From Lachnospiraceae bacterium (GTDB taxonomy: Bacteria > Bacillota > Clostridia > Lachnospirales > Lachnospiraceae), in NCBI GenBank assembly GCA_009774175.1, contig VSNG01000003.1, positions 62,001-126,000 of the forward strand: DNA of 64,000 nt, given 5' to 3'. The position numbers and the translations under genes are program-made. The notes under the pieces were generated by a model. That model was not told the DNA's origin. It saw only the letters and a program-made list of their open reading frames with translations, and searched no databases. Below, one piece after another: positions 17,091 through 27,200 of this stretch (the stretch's first letter is position 1; each line of letters opens with the position of its first letter).

Positions 17091-17795
17091 ATGGGGCAGA
17101 TTTATGAACTTACTGGTGAGGATATAGATGACATAATAGACGATATTGTTCAACATAATGAGGAGATTAAGGCGTGGTACGATGAGGAGGAACGGGTTAG
17201 GGTAGCACTTTTAAGCATTTTTTATGATGATAGTTTGAAAAATGAGGAAGCTGTCTTTCTGAAAGAAGAACATCAGTATTATGGAACTGGCAAACGGGCC
17301 GGTATGTATTTCAGGGACATGGATATTCATATCTGTGCACGTGATATTGTATTGGAGTTTATAAAAATTATTTTTACATCAGAAGTATGGCATGCGATCA
17401 GAGAAGCTTACTGTGTGATGAAGGGTATTGAAGGAAATGCATTTGATGTGGGGGCTGCCGTTGATTTGATCGTTAGATTAAAGAGAGCAATTAGCGATAA
17501 TGTAATTAAGCTCACAGAAGAAAAATTGTGTTTTTATCTGCAATTTATTACACATTTTAGAGAGCACAGGGCAGTCGGTGTCGAAGAGCTTCTGGAATGG
17601 CTTCCGGAAGCAAAAAAAGAATGTTGCTGGTGTTTGGCAGTATTGAAATGTGAATTTCGAGAGGATACACAGTGTATGCTAAAGTGCAGGGAGAATTGTC
17701 GTGAAATTGTACAGAAAAAACTGCGTGACATGGTTGATTTAAAAGTGCTTATGGAAAACATAAGTCAGAAAGGGCAATATAGGATTAATTACTGA
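17091..17795 (+). CDS. Unrecognised protein, first gene of an A+T-rich island
   Basis: A 234-residue protein with no family I recognise. It is mostly helical, acidic at the N-terminus (EDIDDIIDDIVQHNEEIKAWYDEEE) and has a cluster of cysteines near the C-terminus (KECCWCLAVLKC..., CMLKCRENC). No signal peptide or transmembrane helix. Codon and base use are clearly more A+T-rich than the aldolase upstream, suggesting transfer. It is followed after 11 bases by the papain-fold protein, so the two probably act together, for example as a regulator or adaptor with an effector. That pairing is inference from spacing. Confidence 0.75.
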   Translation: MGQIYELTGEDIDDIIDDIVQHNEEIKAWYDEEERVRVALLSIFYDDSLKNEEAVFLKEEHQYYGTGKRAGMYFRDMDIHICARDIVLEFIKIIFTSEVWHAIREAYCVMKGIEGNAFDVGAAVDLIVRLKRAISDNVIKLTEEKLCFYLQFITHFREHRAVGVEELLEWLPEAKKECCWCLAVLKCEFREDTQCMLKCRENCREIVQKKLRDMVDLKVLMENISQKGQYRINY

Positions 17796-17806
17796 AGGAT
17801 AAAAGG

Positions 17807-19468
17807 ATGGATACTATAGACCGGCAGGAACAGAAGAGCAGAGATGTAATTGATTATTTCTATTTAAACAGAGATGACAGCAGCGAGGAATGGAATCAAA
17901 AATTTCAACCGATCATGATGGAAATTACATATTATGATGCGGACGACAGAGAGGGTAATTATAAAGAAAGAGAATTGTTTCGCAGTATTATTGAAATGAT
18001 TCGCAGCAGTGCGCAGAGTGTGACTGTTTTTGTGGAATCCGATCATATAGATGCATCTTATACGGATACATATTACAGTTATTTTTCAGGATTACATTAT
18101 GAACCGATCAAATATTGTAAACGGTTTTCTTTTTTTCAGGGCGAAGTAAAATTGAAGTATTTTTTGAAAAAAGAAAAGCATGAGATGCTTCAGAAGAGTC
18201 TAATAGGAACTATGGTTATAAGACCCTTAAAATATGGGTTTATTGGGAGAACGCTGTTAGATCCGGGAAAAGTATTGGCATTTGATTCAAAAAGGAGCGT
18301 GTATCTGAGGACTGCTACATTCGTACAACATATTTTGGGGGTTGAGTTTACGATAGATGCATTTCCGTTTTGCAGTCAGGATTCTAGCTTTATGACCTGT
18401 GCGGAAGTGACGATTTTGAATCTGATGGAATATTATACCATGAGATATCATGCATACAAGAGAATACTCCCCAGCGATATTAAGAGTCTTTCCCAGCGTT
18501 ATCAATATGAAAGAGTAACTCCTTCAGTGGGACTCACATATCTTGTTGTTTCGAAAATTTTGTCTGAGTTTGGTTTTTCACCAAGAATATATAATAGAGA
18601 ATCCATTATGATTCATTCGCTTGTGGGAGATGAAAGAGAAAACGAAATAAAAAGAATTATGCATTATTATATAGAATCAGGAATTCCCGTAGCGGTTAAT
18701 GTAGAGCCAGAGCAAGGTGATTTCAGGGAGGGGCATTCTCTGTTATGTATAGGTCATTCGGGGGAAATGGATTTAGAACGCGCGAAGAGTTATGCTATGA
18801 TTGGAAGGAATGAAAAACATGCGGTAATCAATTCGGCGGATTTTTATGTACAATATTGCATCGTAGATGATCATCAGAGGCCATATGAAATTAGAAATTA
18901 TCGAGAAATGTCAACATTTTCGGACATGAAGATATCAAATTTAGCGGTTCCGTTGTATAAGAAAATGTATCTTGAGGCAAAATATGCGTATGATATTTTC
19001 TATCGGATCTTTCGCAGCGAGAGATTGGGATTGGCTCGTTGGGAGATACCGGAGGAATATCTTTCGGAGAACGATACGGTTGTTATGAGAATTTATCAGG
19101 CGTCATCCAGAAGCTATAAGGCTTTTAAAGTTGCTGCTTATGATGAGTGTGATCTTTACAGGAAAGGGGAGTTTGCGCAACTGGAGTTTCCCCAGTTCAT
19201 ATGGTGCTGTGAATTTTTTACTTTTGCACAATATGTACATGAAGACCGAAAAGCGTTTGCGAATATTATTTTAGATGCAACGGCGTCCTTAAAACATGAT
19301 TATGTAGGTTCTATTATTGCGATAGAAACAGTTAATAAATTGTTTAAGAAGGAAAGAAATTATCCGGATAACAAGTTGATAAGGGTGTCCTTTTGGAAAA
19401 GTGATGGTTCGGCGGAGAACACGTTGCTTTCTATTTATGATCGAAATTTGAAGAACTGTGGAGGATGA
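17807..19468 (+). CDS. C39-like papain-fold cysteine peptidase domain protein
   Basis: A 553-residue protein. The first 180 residues are of unknown type. Residues about 186-360 fit the C39-like papain fold: an oxyanion Gln191 and candidate nucleophile Cys198 in 'FCSQDSSFMTCAEVTILNLMEYY', the helical 'GLTYLVVSKILSEFGF', the strand 'GIPVAVNVEP', candidate catalytic His310 in 'GHSLLCIGH', and Asp354/355 in 'YCIVDDHQRPY'. The order and spacing match Gln-Cys-His-Asp of C39/transglutaminase-like enzymes. A further 190 residues follow. There is no secretion signal or ABC domain, so this is not a bacteriocin exporter. It sits in an A+T-rich island with an unrecognised partner. Substrate unknown; the fold call rests on motif reading only. 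Confidence 0.7.
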   Translation: MDTIDRQEQKSRDVIDYFYLNRDDSSEEWNQKFQPIMMEITYYDADDREGNYKERELFRSIIEMIRSSAQSVTVFVESDHIDASYTDTYYSYFSGLHYEPIKYCKRFSFFQGEVKLKYFLKKEKHEMLQKSLIGTMVIRPLKYGFIGRTLLDPGKVLAFDSKRSVYLRTATFVQHILGVEFTIDAFPFCSQDSSFMTCAEVTILNLMEYYTMRYHAYKRILPSDIKSLSQRYQYERVTPSVGLTYLVVSKILSEFGFSPRIYNRESIMIHSLVGDERENEIKRIMHYYIESGIPVAVNVEPEQGDFREGHSLLCIGHSGEMDLERAKSYAMIGRNEKHAVINSADFYVQYCIVDDHQRPYEIRNYREMSTFSDMKISNLAVPLYKKMYLEAKYAYDIFYRIFRSERLGLARWEIPEEYLSENDTVVMRIYQASSRSYKAFKVAAYDECDLYRKGEFAQLEFPQFIWCCEFFTFAQYVHEDRKAFANIILDATASLKHDYVGSIIAIETVNKLFKKERNYPDNKLIRVSFWKSDGSAENTLLSIYDRNLKNCGG

Positions 19469-19489
19469 TACAGAAACCCTAAAAAATAA

Positions 19490-19518
19490 TTGTAAAAATG
19501 CTAGAAATATGATAAAAT
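19490..19518 (+). promoter_or_regulatory. Promoter of the 64-residue gene
   Basis: TTGTAA (19490-19495) and TAAAAT (19513-19518) are separated by 17 bases, 44 bases before the start codon. The small gene therefore has its own promoter within the island. Confidence 0.5.
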
Positions 19519-19561
19519 GATGTTTAATTGGTGAAACAAACGAAGGAGAGTAATATTTATT

Positions 19562-19756
19562 ATGAAATTTAGAGAAGGTCTACAGGCGGAGCTGGATCAG
19601 GAGGGGATTGACGTACAGGTGGAAGAGGAGGTTCTGGATATCTCCTCCACAGATGTTGTTCGATTGAATCAGCGGATAGGTCGGATGATTGAGGATGACA
19701 GAATCATGTTGGAATCCAGTCCGGGCAAAGCTGCGAGGTTTGCTTGCAGTAAATAG
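19562..19756 (+). CDS. Small hypothetical protein of the island
   Basis: A 64-residue acidic protein (MKFREGLQAELDQEGIDVQ..., ...IGRMIEDDRIMLESSPGKAARFACSK) behind a GAAGGAG site, with its own promoter and a T-tailed terminator. No family recognised. Its size, acidity and separate promoter beside the peptidase-like gene would fit an immunity, substrate or regulator role, but nothing in the sequence proves one. Confidence 0.6.
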   Translation: MKFREGLQAELDQEGIDVQVEEEVLDISSTDVVRLNQRIGRMIEDDRIMLESSPGKAARFACSK

Positions 19757-19781
19757 AAGAACATCTATAGTTATGGATAAA

Positions 19782-19815
19782 AATGAAGTCTGTGTTCGCA
19801 GAGTTCATTTTTTTT
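19782..19815 (+). terminator. Intrinsic terminator of the island
   Basis: Arms AATGAA.TCTG (19782-19792) and CAGA.TTCATT (19799-19809) with one mismatch, followed by a run of T to 19815. It closes the small gene just before the insertion element. Confidence 0.8.
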
Positions 19816-19940
19816 GTGTCACAGACAAAAATACCCCCTGCTATGCAGGGGGAGGGCAAATCTTTAGATAAAAGGAACTCCTGTGTTAGTATAAAAGTAG
19901 GTCTGCAAACCACAAAAATACAACACAGGAGGTGCCCAAG

Positions 19941-20417
19941 ATGGACACAACAAATAGTTTAGCCCATACAAAATGGGAATGCAAGTACCATATCGTTTTT
20001 GCACCAAAGTATCGCAGACAGGTGATATACAAAGACATCAAAGCAGACGTAGGACAGATACTGGGAGCGTTATGCCGCAGAAAAGGAATAGAGATCATAG
20101 AAGCAGAATGCTGCCCGGATCATATCCACATGCTGGTAAGGATACCGTCCAAATACTCGGTATCAGAAATTGTAGGATACCTGAAAGGGAAGAGTTCGCT
20201 CATGATATTTGAGAAGCATGCGAATCTGAAATATAAGTATGGGAACCGACATTTCTGGTGTAGAGGGTATTATGTGGATACTGTGGGGAAGAACACATCT
20301 GCAATCAAAACGTATATCCAGGATCAGCTGAAAGAAGATCTAGAATACGACCAGATGTCTTTAGTAGAGTATATTGACCCGTTTACGGGTGAGCCGGTAA
20401 AGAAAAACAAGAAATAA
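19941..20417 (+). CDS. tnpA: IS200/IS605-family Y1 transposase TnpA
   Basis: A 158-residue HUH single-strand transposase. The start at ATG 19941 is behind AGGAGG. The family opening 'TKWECKYHIVFAPKYRR' is followed by the metal-binding HIHM (His61, His63) and the catalytic Tyr125 in 'AIKTYIQDQL'. It cuts and joins single-stranded DNA at hairpin-marked ends during replication. Full length with intact catalytic residues, so the element may still be active. The C-terminal 'FTGEPVKKNKK' is the usual ending for clostridial copies. Confidence 0.95.
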   Translation: MDTTNSLAHTKWECKYHIVFAPKYRRQVIYKDIKADVGQILGALCRRKGIEIIEAECCPDHIHMLVRIPSKYSVSEIVGYLKGKSSLMIFEKHANLKYKYGNRHFWCRGYYVDTVGKNTSAIKTYIQDQLKEDLEYDQMSLVEYIDPFTGEPVKKNKK

Positions 20418-20548
20418 GCCACTTGGAGTGGCAGTAGGAAATCAAAGCAAACCAGTAAGCCCCTTATGGGGCTGCGCCTTCCGGGCGCAAGCAGGTAATA
20501 GCCCCTTATAGGGGCAGAGCAGGCTACCGGCTAAGCCGGTAGTCCTGA
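20418..20548 (+). repeat. Array of five hairpins at the right end of the IS200 element
   Basis: Successive short inverted repeats: GCCAC/GTGGC (about 20418-20432), GCCCC/GGGGC (20459-20472), GCGCC/GGGCGC (20474-20488), GCCCC/GGGGC (20501-20515) and CTACCGGCT/AGCCGGTAG (20524-20542). One of them should be the right-end recognition hairpin; the rest could block read-through transcription or be added structure. Confidence 0.75.
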
Positions 20549-20578
20549 CTCTTGGATTTATGTGGTTTTGGAAAAGCA

Positions 20579-21364
20579 TCAGGGGCCGTCATTGTCCGCA
20601 GCCTGATGCGCCATCAATACGCTTTTGGCTGCTGCCACGATGGCGCGGTCGGTTCTGTAAATATCATATTCACTCATGGCAGGCAGTCCCATGGGAACGC
20701 CTGCCTTACGGTACTGCATACCGCTGTCTATGATTTTTTTGGCAGAAAGATGATAACTTGTTATTTTCGTATCAGCAAGAAACCTGCGGATCACTTCCGG
20801 GTTTACGCCTGCGCCGGCCATAATTCTGGGACCGTTTGCTTTCTCCTGTAGTTTACATAATTCAATCAAAAGAGGCATACCGGCCAGGCAGTCTTTTTCC
20901 TGTCCAGACGTCAGTATAGTATCGATTCCCAGTTCAGCGGCCTGGTTGTAAGTTTTTATGGGATCGGCGCATACGTCGAATGCGCGGTGTAGCGTTATCT
21001 TTAACGTGCCGGCGGTTTTGATCAGCCGGGACATCTTTGTCATGTCGAGGCTGCCATCCGGTGTGAGACAGCCGATCACCACGCCATCGGCGCCTGCATT
21101 CTTAAAAAGCTCGACTTCCCGTCTGATGATCTCAAATTCATGATCCGTATAGAGAAAATCCCCGAAGCGGGGCCGCAAAAGTACGCGGACCGGCAGATCG
21201 CAGGACGTTCTGACCTGTTCAAATAGGCCGATACCCGGTGAAATACCGCCAATGATCAGTGCCGCGCATAATTCCAATCGGTCTGCGCCGCCCTCTGCCG
21301 CGGCCACGGCCGATTCCACACTGTCTACACAACATTCCAGAATATAGTCCTTATTCCTGTCCAT
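20579..21364 (-). CDS. cutC: CutC family protein (copper homeostasis)
   Basis: About 262 residues of a TIM-barrel protein of the CutC family, with the hallmark 'LECCVDSVESAVAAAEGGADRLELCA' and 'GGISPGIGL' near the N-terminus, 'VRVLLRPRFGDFLY', 'GVVIGCLTPDGSLD', 'LHRAFDV' and 'ILTSGQ' in order. The second Met (21364) is preferred because GGAG lies six bases before it. The biochemical activity is unsettled: a copper role was proposed from E. coli genetics. It is transcribed toward the IS200 element, which ends some 25 bases from its stop. Confidence 0.93.
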   Translation of the reverse strand: MDRNKDYILECCVDSVESAVAAAEGGADRLELCAALIIGGISPGIGLFEQVRTSCDLPVRVLLRPRFGDFLYTDHEFEIIRREVELFKNAGADGVVIGCLTPDGSLDMTKMSRLIKTAGTLKITLHRAFDVCADPIKTYNQAAELGIDTILTSGQEKDCLAGMPLLIELCKLQEKANGPRIMAGAGVNPEVIRRFLADTKITSYHLSAKKIIDSGMQYRKAGVPMGLPAMSEYDIYRTDRAIVAAAKSVLMAHQAADNDGP

Positions 21365-21824
21365 TTGCATCTCCGATTACATAATATAAGCAGCTTATAT
21401 AGCGTTACAATAGGATCGTATCACATTTTCTGTTTTCATTCCAGACACATTTCTCCGTATACGTTTTTTGTACTTTTATACGCGTTTTCCCGGTATGTTC
21501 TAAAATTTGCCGTGGTTTTTCAAAAGTCGTGTTATGGCGATGGTAAAGGACAGCACGGGAAAACAGAATTTAACCGATTATAGGAAGCAAATATAGCTGA
21601 TACGGGAGACAAGGAGTATTCTGAAGTGAAGGAATACTCCTTGTTTCGTCTAGTATGTCACTTACGATAACTTTCTTATGTAAGAGTATATTATTTTGCA
21701 AAAGAAAAATAAATATTTTCTAATATTTTGAAACCAAAAGACTATATCTGACGTCTAATGACCGTGAAACAAATGAAGGACGCTTGTATTTGTTTTACAA
21801 TCATACGCGCGTAGGAGAAAGTTA
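21365..21824 (+). promoter_or_regulatory. Intergenic region: terminator-like hairpin and ECF-type promoter
   Basis: No gene is convincing in these 460 bases. A perfect 12-bp hairpin CAAGGAGTATTC/GAATACTCCTTG (21610-21643) is followed by TTTCGTCT. At 21729-21755 is TGAAAC, 17 bases, CGTC: a standard ECF-sigma promoter, about 70 bases before the sigma gene, so autoregulation is likely. Confidence 0.7.
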
Positions 21825-22331
21825 ATGAAAAGCATTGAAACAAAGTTTTGTGTAAAGAAGGCTCAGAGGCATGATAAAGATGCATTTACCGAACTAATGC
21901 AGTTATATTTGAAGGATATGTATAGAACTGCCATTGCAATTCTGATGAATGAAGAAGATGCTGCAGATGCTCTTCAGGATACAATTCTCACTTGTTGGGA
22001 AAAGTTATATACACTTAGGAAACCAGAGTTCTTTAAAACATGGATGACAAGGATACTTATAAATCATTGCTATGATATCATAAGAGACAATGCGGTTTAC
22101 AAGAATATGGAATCTTATGAGGAACCGTCAAAATGTGATGAGTATAATCTTGAATTGAAGGAGGCATATGCTTCTATAGACGAACGATACCGATTGCCTA
22201 TGGAATTGTACTATAGTCAGGGATTCAAGATGAGAGAAATTGCGCAAATGTTGTCATTACCATTAAATACCATCAAGACGAGGATTTCAAGAGGAAGAAA
22301 GCAACTGGAAAAGTATTACCGAGATTGTTAG
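21825..22331 (+). CDS. ECF-type RNA polymerase sigma factor (SigV-like)
   Basis: A 168-residue sigma factor with region 2 ('DAFTELMQLYLKDMYRTAIAILMNEEDAADALQDTILTCWEKLYTLRKPEFFKTWMTRILINHC') and region 4 ('RLPMELYYSQGFKMREIAQMLSLPLNTIKTRISRGRKQLEKYY'). The upstream TGAAAC-N17-CGTC element is the type it should itself recognise. It is followed after ten bases by a DUF4179 membrane protein, the usual anti-sigma partner in Clostridia. Members of this group respond to envelope stress such as lysozyme or cationic peptides; the stimulus here is not known. Confidence 0.93.
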   Translation: MKSIETKFCVKKAQRHDKDAFTELMQLYLKDMYRTAIAILMNEEDAADALQDTILTCWEKLYTLRKPEFFKTWMTRILINHCYDIIRDNAVYKNMESYEEPSKCDEYNLELKEAYASIDERYRLPMELYYSQGFKMREIAQMLSLPLNTIKTRISRGRKQLEKYYRDC

Positions 22332-22341
22332 GAGGATAGAA

Positions 22342-23511
22342 ATGGCAAATAAAAAAACTATACTTTCTGAAGAAATAGAATTATCGGAAATTGTATTGAA
22401 AAAAACAAATCAGGCCTTTGAAATCATTAAGCAGGAGGATATTGTTTATATGAAAAAAACACATACCAGTAGAGGTAAAAGGTTTAAAACGCAGGCTGCC
22501 GTTATTGCAGGTGTTTGCATATTAGCAATTAGCAGTATAAGTGCCGCTGCAGCAATTCATCATTATTGGGGGAGAGGCATGAACGGAAATATTCAGGCAT
22601 CCGATGAGCAACAGCAAATGCTTACCGAAAAGAATATAGCAAAAGTGTACAGTGAAGAGCAGGATAGTCCGTCACTTGCCGTAACAAATAACGGCGTTAC
22701 AATAGAGCCGGATACAGTTATTGTGGATGAAAGATTGGTATATATGGCGTTTCGTATTTCAGGTTATAGCGTAGCGGATAGGATGGAGCCGGGATTTGAA
22801 ATGGTAAATGTGTATCAGGGAGATAATCCTGAGGATGAAAGTGCATGGGTTAATATGAGCGGAACCATGTATGATGGAATTATCTCTGATGAAAACGGTA
22901 TACTGGTATATGAAGATGGAACATCCTTAGAAAGCTATGAAGATGGAAGCATTATCTCCCATTATACGGATGATAACGGAAATATGGAATATATTATTCA
23001 GGCAAGCTGTGTGGACAAGAACGATTCATTTCTCGGCAAGACAATACACGTTGAATTCAAAAATATGGGAACAATCTCAAAAGGAGCGTTTATTACTGCA
23101 GTGGATGGAGAATGGAATTTTGAAATAAACCTTTCCGATGTCAGTTCGACTCAAAATATTAGGGTAGGGCAAAAAGTGGAAGGAACGGGTTTCACGATGG
23201 AGGATATCAATATCTCACCGATTTCCATTAAAGTAAATTATTCTGTCAGTACGGCTCCGATAGAAAAAGAAGATGATCTTGGCATTCCTGAGGTCAAGGG
23301 AGTTGTATTAAAAGACGGAACAAGAATTTCATACTTAACGAATCCCGGCAGATTGGGATATACAGATAGCGGCAAGTCAAATGCGTATCAAATAGCAGGT
23401 TTTTCCCGAGTTGTTGATGTTGATGAGATAGCTGCGCTAATCGTTATGACATCGTATGAAAATGAAAAAGTTGAGATAGAAACAATTTCCCTGCAGGACG
23501 CAGAACAATGA
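22342..23511 (+). CDS. DUF4179 domain membrane protein, probable anti-sigma factor
   Basis: A 389-residue single-pass protein: cytoplasmic N-terminus of about 55 residues, transmembrane helix at about 53-73 (AAVIAGVCILAISSISAAAAI), then a DUF4179 outer region containing 'VTNNGVTIEPDTVIVDERLVYMAFRISGYSVADRMEPGFE' and later beta-rich domains. It sits ten bases behind the ECF sigma gene with a good AGGAGG site. The cytoplasmic part presumably binds the sigma factor and the outer part senses the signal. Two unrelated ECF/anti-sigma pairs therefore occur within 13 kb. Confidence 0.88.
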   Translation: MANKKTILSEEIELSEIVLKKTNQAFEIIKQEDIVYMKKTHTSRGKRFKTQAAVIAGVCILAISSISAAAAIHHYWGRGMNGNIQASDEQQQMLTEKNIAKVYSEEQDSPSLAVTNNGVTIEPDTVIVDERLVYMAFRISGYSVADRMEPGFEMVNVYQGDNPEDESAWVNMSGTMYDGIISDENGILVYEDGTSLESYEDGSIISHYTDDNGNMEYIIQASCVDKNDSFLGKTIHVEFKNMGTISKGAFITAVDGEWNFEINLSDVSSTQNIRVGQKVEGTGFTMEDINISPISIKVNYSVSTAPIEKEDDLGIPEVKGVVLKDGTRISYLTNPGRLGYTDSGKSNAYQIAGFSRVVDVDEIAALIVMTSYENEKVEIETISLQDAEQ

Positions 23512-23586
23512 CTCCCGCGCTGGTTCAGCGTGAAATAGAAGCTCTGTTGGTATGATTATGCAGATAGGAAACCGAGGCAGCCGGAA

Positions 23587-24237
23587 ATGTACTATTGCAA
23601 TGAATTTCGCAGGAGATATATAATTATAGTAGAGACAAAGGAAAAACAAGAAGATCTGCTTTTTCCCGGAGCGGAATATCTGGCGGAGCCGGAGAATCGG
23701 GCGTTTTATATTTCTTACCAGCCGGATTACCTGATGAAGAATGTGAGTATAAATCCGAATGCGATTTTATATGGGCTCTTTATAGCGGAGTTTTCACCCA
23801 TGGAGGACGCCATGCCAGATGAGTCGGCGCCGGTTCAGATCACGAAGGTGATCGGTGGTGATCCGCGTCTTGAGGGCGTGGTGGATTATTTCTGTGACCA
23901 TAGAAATCCCAGCCCGGAAATGCTCTACAAGGATAAGACCTATGTGGCGATGATGGGTTCTCAGGGTACCTATATACACGGTAAGGTTTATGAGGAGAAA
24001 ATGCAGTCGAAAAGCGAGGTACATATCGGACTGGAAATGGTGCCATTTTCGTTGGAGTCGGACGTACTTTTGCCGGACGGCAGTCAACCGGAGGATGCAC
24101 TTCTACAACGGTCGGTGCGTTATGATCGACGGCAGGGATACCACCGCCTCCGTTCAGATACCAAACGGCGGCATCGACAACCTCCTAAAAGGCAGGGCAG
24201 AGCACGGCACGGACAAGCTGGCGTTTACGTTCTATGA
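23587..24237 (+). pseudogene. N-terminal part of the frameshifted Hint-domain protein
   Basis: This frame carries the true N-terminus of a protein that continues in the next frame. It stays coherent to about 24096 ('...LPDGSQPED'), after which the +1 frame reads on naturally (HFYNGRCVMIDGRD...). One extra base near 24091-24097 explains this. Residues beyond that point (LLQRSVRYDRRQG...) are out-of-frame text. No domain is recognised in the first 170 residues, which contain 'YISYQPDYLMKNVSINP' and a His/Cys patch 'VDYFCDHRNPSPEM'. The start codon is uncertain; no strong ribosome site precedes 23587. The shift could be a real mutation, phase variation or a sequencing error. Confidence 0.65.
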
Positions 24238-27200
24238 CAAGGGGTATTCCAAGATCAAGGAGGGAATGATGGGGAATATGGTAAATAACAAGTATATCGA
24301 GTGGGATTTTTCAAATCCGGCACATGAGGCGTATTTTCTGAACTGTTTTAACGGGGAGGAGACGATGCGGAAGGAATACCCTGTCCTGTACGGGATGCTC
24401 CAGCATACGAAGAGGTTGGCAGCGGAGGACGCTGAGGCGTTTCATGCCTTGAAAACGGGCGGCGCCGCAGGCTATGTTGACCGTGCCCATATCCATGAGC
24501 TTGTTGTAAGGAAAAGTAATCGGAATGATGACGCAGGGGAAAACAGCTTGTACTGCAAGGGATGTACGTCGCTGGTGTCGGTGAAGCCGGCGGTACATGT
24601 TACGCTTGAAATATATAAGAATGAAAAAAGGATCGCCAGAAATTTCCAGACCAGAAAGAATGTGCAGTATCTGGAGCTGGAGTGTCTGGCGGAGGAGAGC
24701 GGTGATCTGACATCGGACGATGACGTCAAGGCTTTGATCTCCTGCTTTTGGAATGAGCCGGAAAGCGATATCCTGCGGGGCGGGTATATGCAGGAGACTT
24801 TGCGGCTTGAGGGAGGAAAGTATGTGGCGGATGTGGTCTGCGAGAACCCCAGAAAAAAGACTACGGGGTCAGATACGATTGTCATATCTTACGGCAGAGG
24901 ATCTGCGGACAATGTGGATTACTTTTACTTGGAGGGAATGAGGGATAAGGACGGAAACCAGAGGGTAACGCTCGACGTGAACGGTTCGGTAAACCTTTCC
25001 GACGCCGTCTTTTTACGGTATAAGGCCCATGACATGAGCATGTTCTCCGTTTCCAAAGGCGTTATTACATATAACGGAGCGGCTCCTGTATGCGAGAAGA
25101 CACCAAGCGGCTTTTCGTGGAAATATGATTTCGAATGGCAGGATTCGATTGAGTCCAGTGTGAAGTACGGACAGCATCAGTATGAGTTTGACATGCGGCT
25201 GGAATTTGTTGTACAGGATAAAGACGGAAAGGAGCAGGAGCAGTACATAGACGTCAGTTCCGTGAACTCGGAGGAAGCCAAAAATATTGCTATCGTCCCC
25301 GGGATGACACTCCTGTGGGGGTGTCTTGGCAGGGATACGCTGGTGCATATGGCGGACGGTTCGGTGAAAAAAATAAGCGATATCGCTGTTGGCGAGCGGG
25401 TAGCGACCCCTGGGGGAAATGCAGCGGTGTCAAAAGTATGGACGGGAACAGAGAAAGAAATCTACCATATTAAGACGGACAGCGGCAAGGAGATTCTGGC
25501 CACCGGGGAGCATCAGTTCAAGACAGATGACGGGTATGTGCGGGTGCTAGACCTGACCAGCAGCACCAGACTTATGACGGATGAGGGCGGTACCATGCGG
25601 GCTGTCTACTGCTATGCGCAGGCGTATCAGGACACCGTATACAGCCTTGATCTGGAGGATGGCGACAGCTTTTTCGCGGCCGGATTTGTTTCCGGCACAA
25701 TGGAGCGGCAGAATATGGTCTGTGAACAGAAAATTCTGCCGCCCGTCAGGGAGGATCTGAAAGAAGAACTTGCGAAACTGGACAGACAGATAGCGGAAGG
25801 CGAGATTTTCCGGGGAAACAGTGTGCCGTGGTACGAATACTGTGAAGTTTCCATGACCGTGAAGAACGGAAAGGTAGTCTTAAACTGGGCGACAAATTAT
25901 AAGACGAATGATGACTGGGTGGGTCTGTATCGCAATGCCTCCGATGGGAATGAGAAATACATAGGAGGCGCATGGCAGTGGGTGTCTAAGGGCAACAGCT
26001 ATCAGACAGACGTGTATGTGGCGCCGGGGCTTCAGGCAAGGTATATCAGGGGGAGGAAAAATTATACCTGTCTGGCAAAAACAGATCCTTTTCCCGCAGT
26101 GGACGAGGCGGTGGAAGTCCGCGTTCCCTATTTGGGCAAACAGGTGATAAGAGAAGAATCTGTGGGCGGGGCGTTCTATGAAAAAACGCCGGAGGAGGCG
26201 GCGGAGATCCTCAGACAACAGGAGCAGCCAAATAGCGATGATATAGGTTACAGCATCTATGGAAAGTGTACGCTTGGTTATAAAAAGGGAAAATTTATCA
26301 TCGACTGGGAAATGGAATCCTGCGAGCCTTATGACTGGATCGGCCTGTATCAAAATTCTTCGGCCGGACAGAACGATTATGTGACTTACCAGTGGGTGGA
26401 GAAAAAGGCGCCGTTCGAGACGAAGATTGAGGTGAATGCCGGATGGCAGATTCGCTACTACCGCTGGTCAAAGCAGAGTAAGAAGTATGTGGAGGCGGCG
26501 AGAACCAACGAATTTAAGGCGCTGACAATCAAATCCAACACGGCGGACTATCCGTACAAGCCGGACAGCGCTCTTTTTTCAACGTTACAGAGGGTATTTC
26601 CCTATCTGAAACAGGAGGATACGATCATTACCGGGGCTGATGTTACGGGTTATAACTGTATCGCCTGGTCGCTCGGCCTTAACGACAGATGGATCAATCC
26701 CGCCGGCAGTATCGAGGCGTTTACTGCGTTCTATATACAGGCGGGCTGTGAGGAGAGAATGAGGTATTCTGCGGATACGGTAGTCGCCGCATGGGCAGAT
26801 AGGGGGAAGCCGACCCACGGAAGCCGCCTGTATCAGGAGGGAAGCGGACTGTGGGAGTCCAAGCTTGGGAAAAGCTATCGGATTACCCATGGGGAGGAGG
26901 AGCTGAGCGGTAGTACCTATGGGGTGATTGTCGGCTATTTTACCGCGCCGAAGAAATTTAAGGCGAAACGGGAGAGGACGAAGCTCACGGCAGGACAGCA
27001 GGAAACGCTTGGAAGACTGGTGGATGAGGCGGAAAGCGGTCTCAGGGAGCCCTTCGAGAGCGCCTTTGCGAAGCTGAAAGAAGAGTGGCATTCGGAGGCC
27101 TTCCGCTATGAAGCAAGCACGGAGAGCATCCGCAGACTGCCCGTTTACACAGAACTTGTGGAGATGGGGCCGGCAGTTTTGCCGCTGCTTGTGGCGAAGC

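Larger units (their letters stand above)
19826..20555 (+). mobile_element. IS200-type insertion element (single-strand transposition)
   Basis: The element consists of a left-end hairpin (CCCCCTGC-TAT-GCAGGGGG, 19834-19852), a Y1 transposase gene and a row of hairpins at the right end. There are no terminal inverted repeats or target duplication, as expected for IS200/IS605. No tnpB is present. Outer limits are approximate. It lies between the A+T-rich island and cutC. Confidence 0.8.

Noticed and set aside
17807..19468. C39-like protein considered as bacteriocin ABC exporter peptidase
   Set aside because: No transmembrane or ATP-binding domain and no GG-leader peptide gene beside it.
19834..19852. 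GC-rich hairpin before the transposase gene considered as a terminator of the island
   Set aside because: The island already has a T-tailed terminator at 19782-19815, and this stem lacks a T-run and fits the IS200 left end.
21365..21583. 72-codon plus-strand frame upstream of the second sigma factor
   Set aside because: No ribosome site, begins inside the cutC start region and reads as random Ser/Phe/His text.
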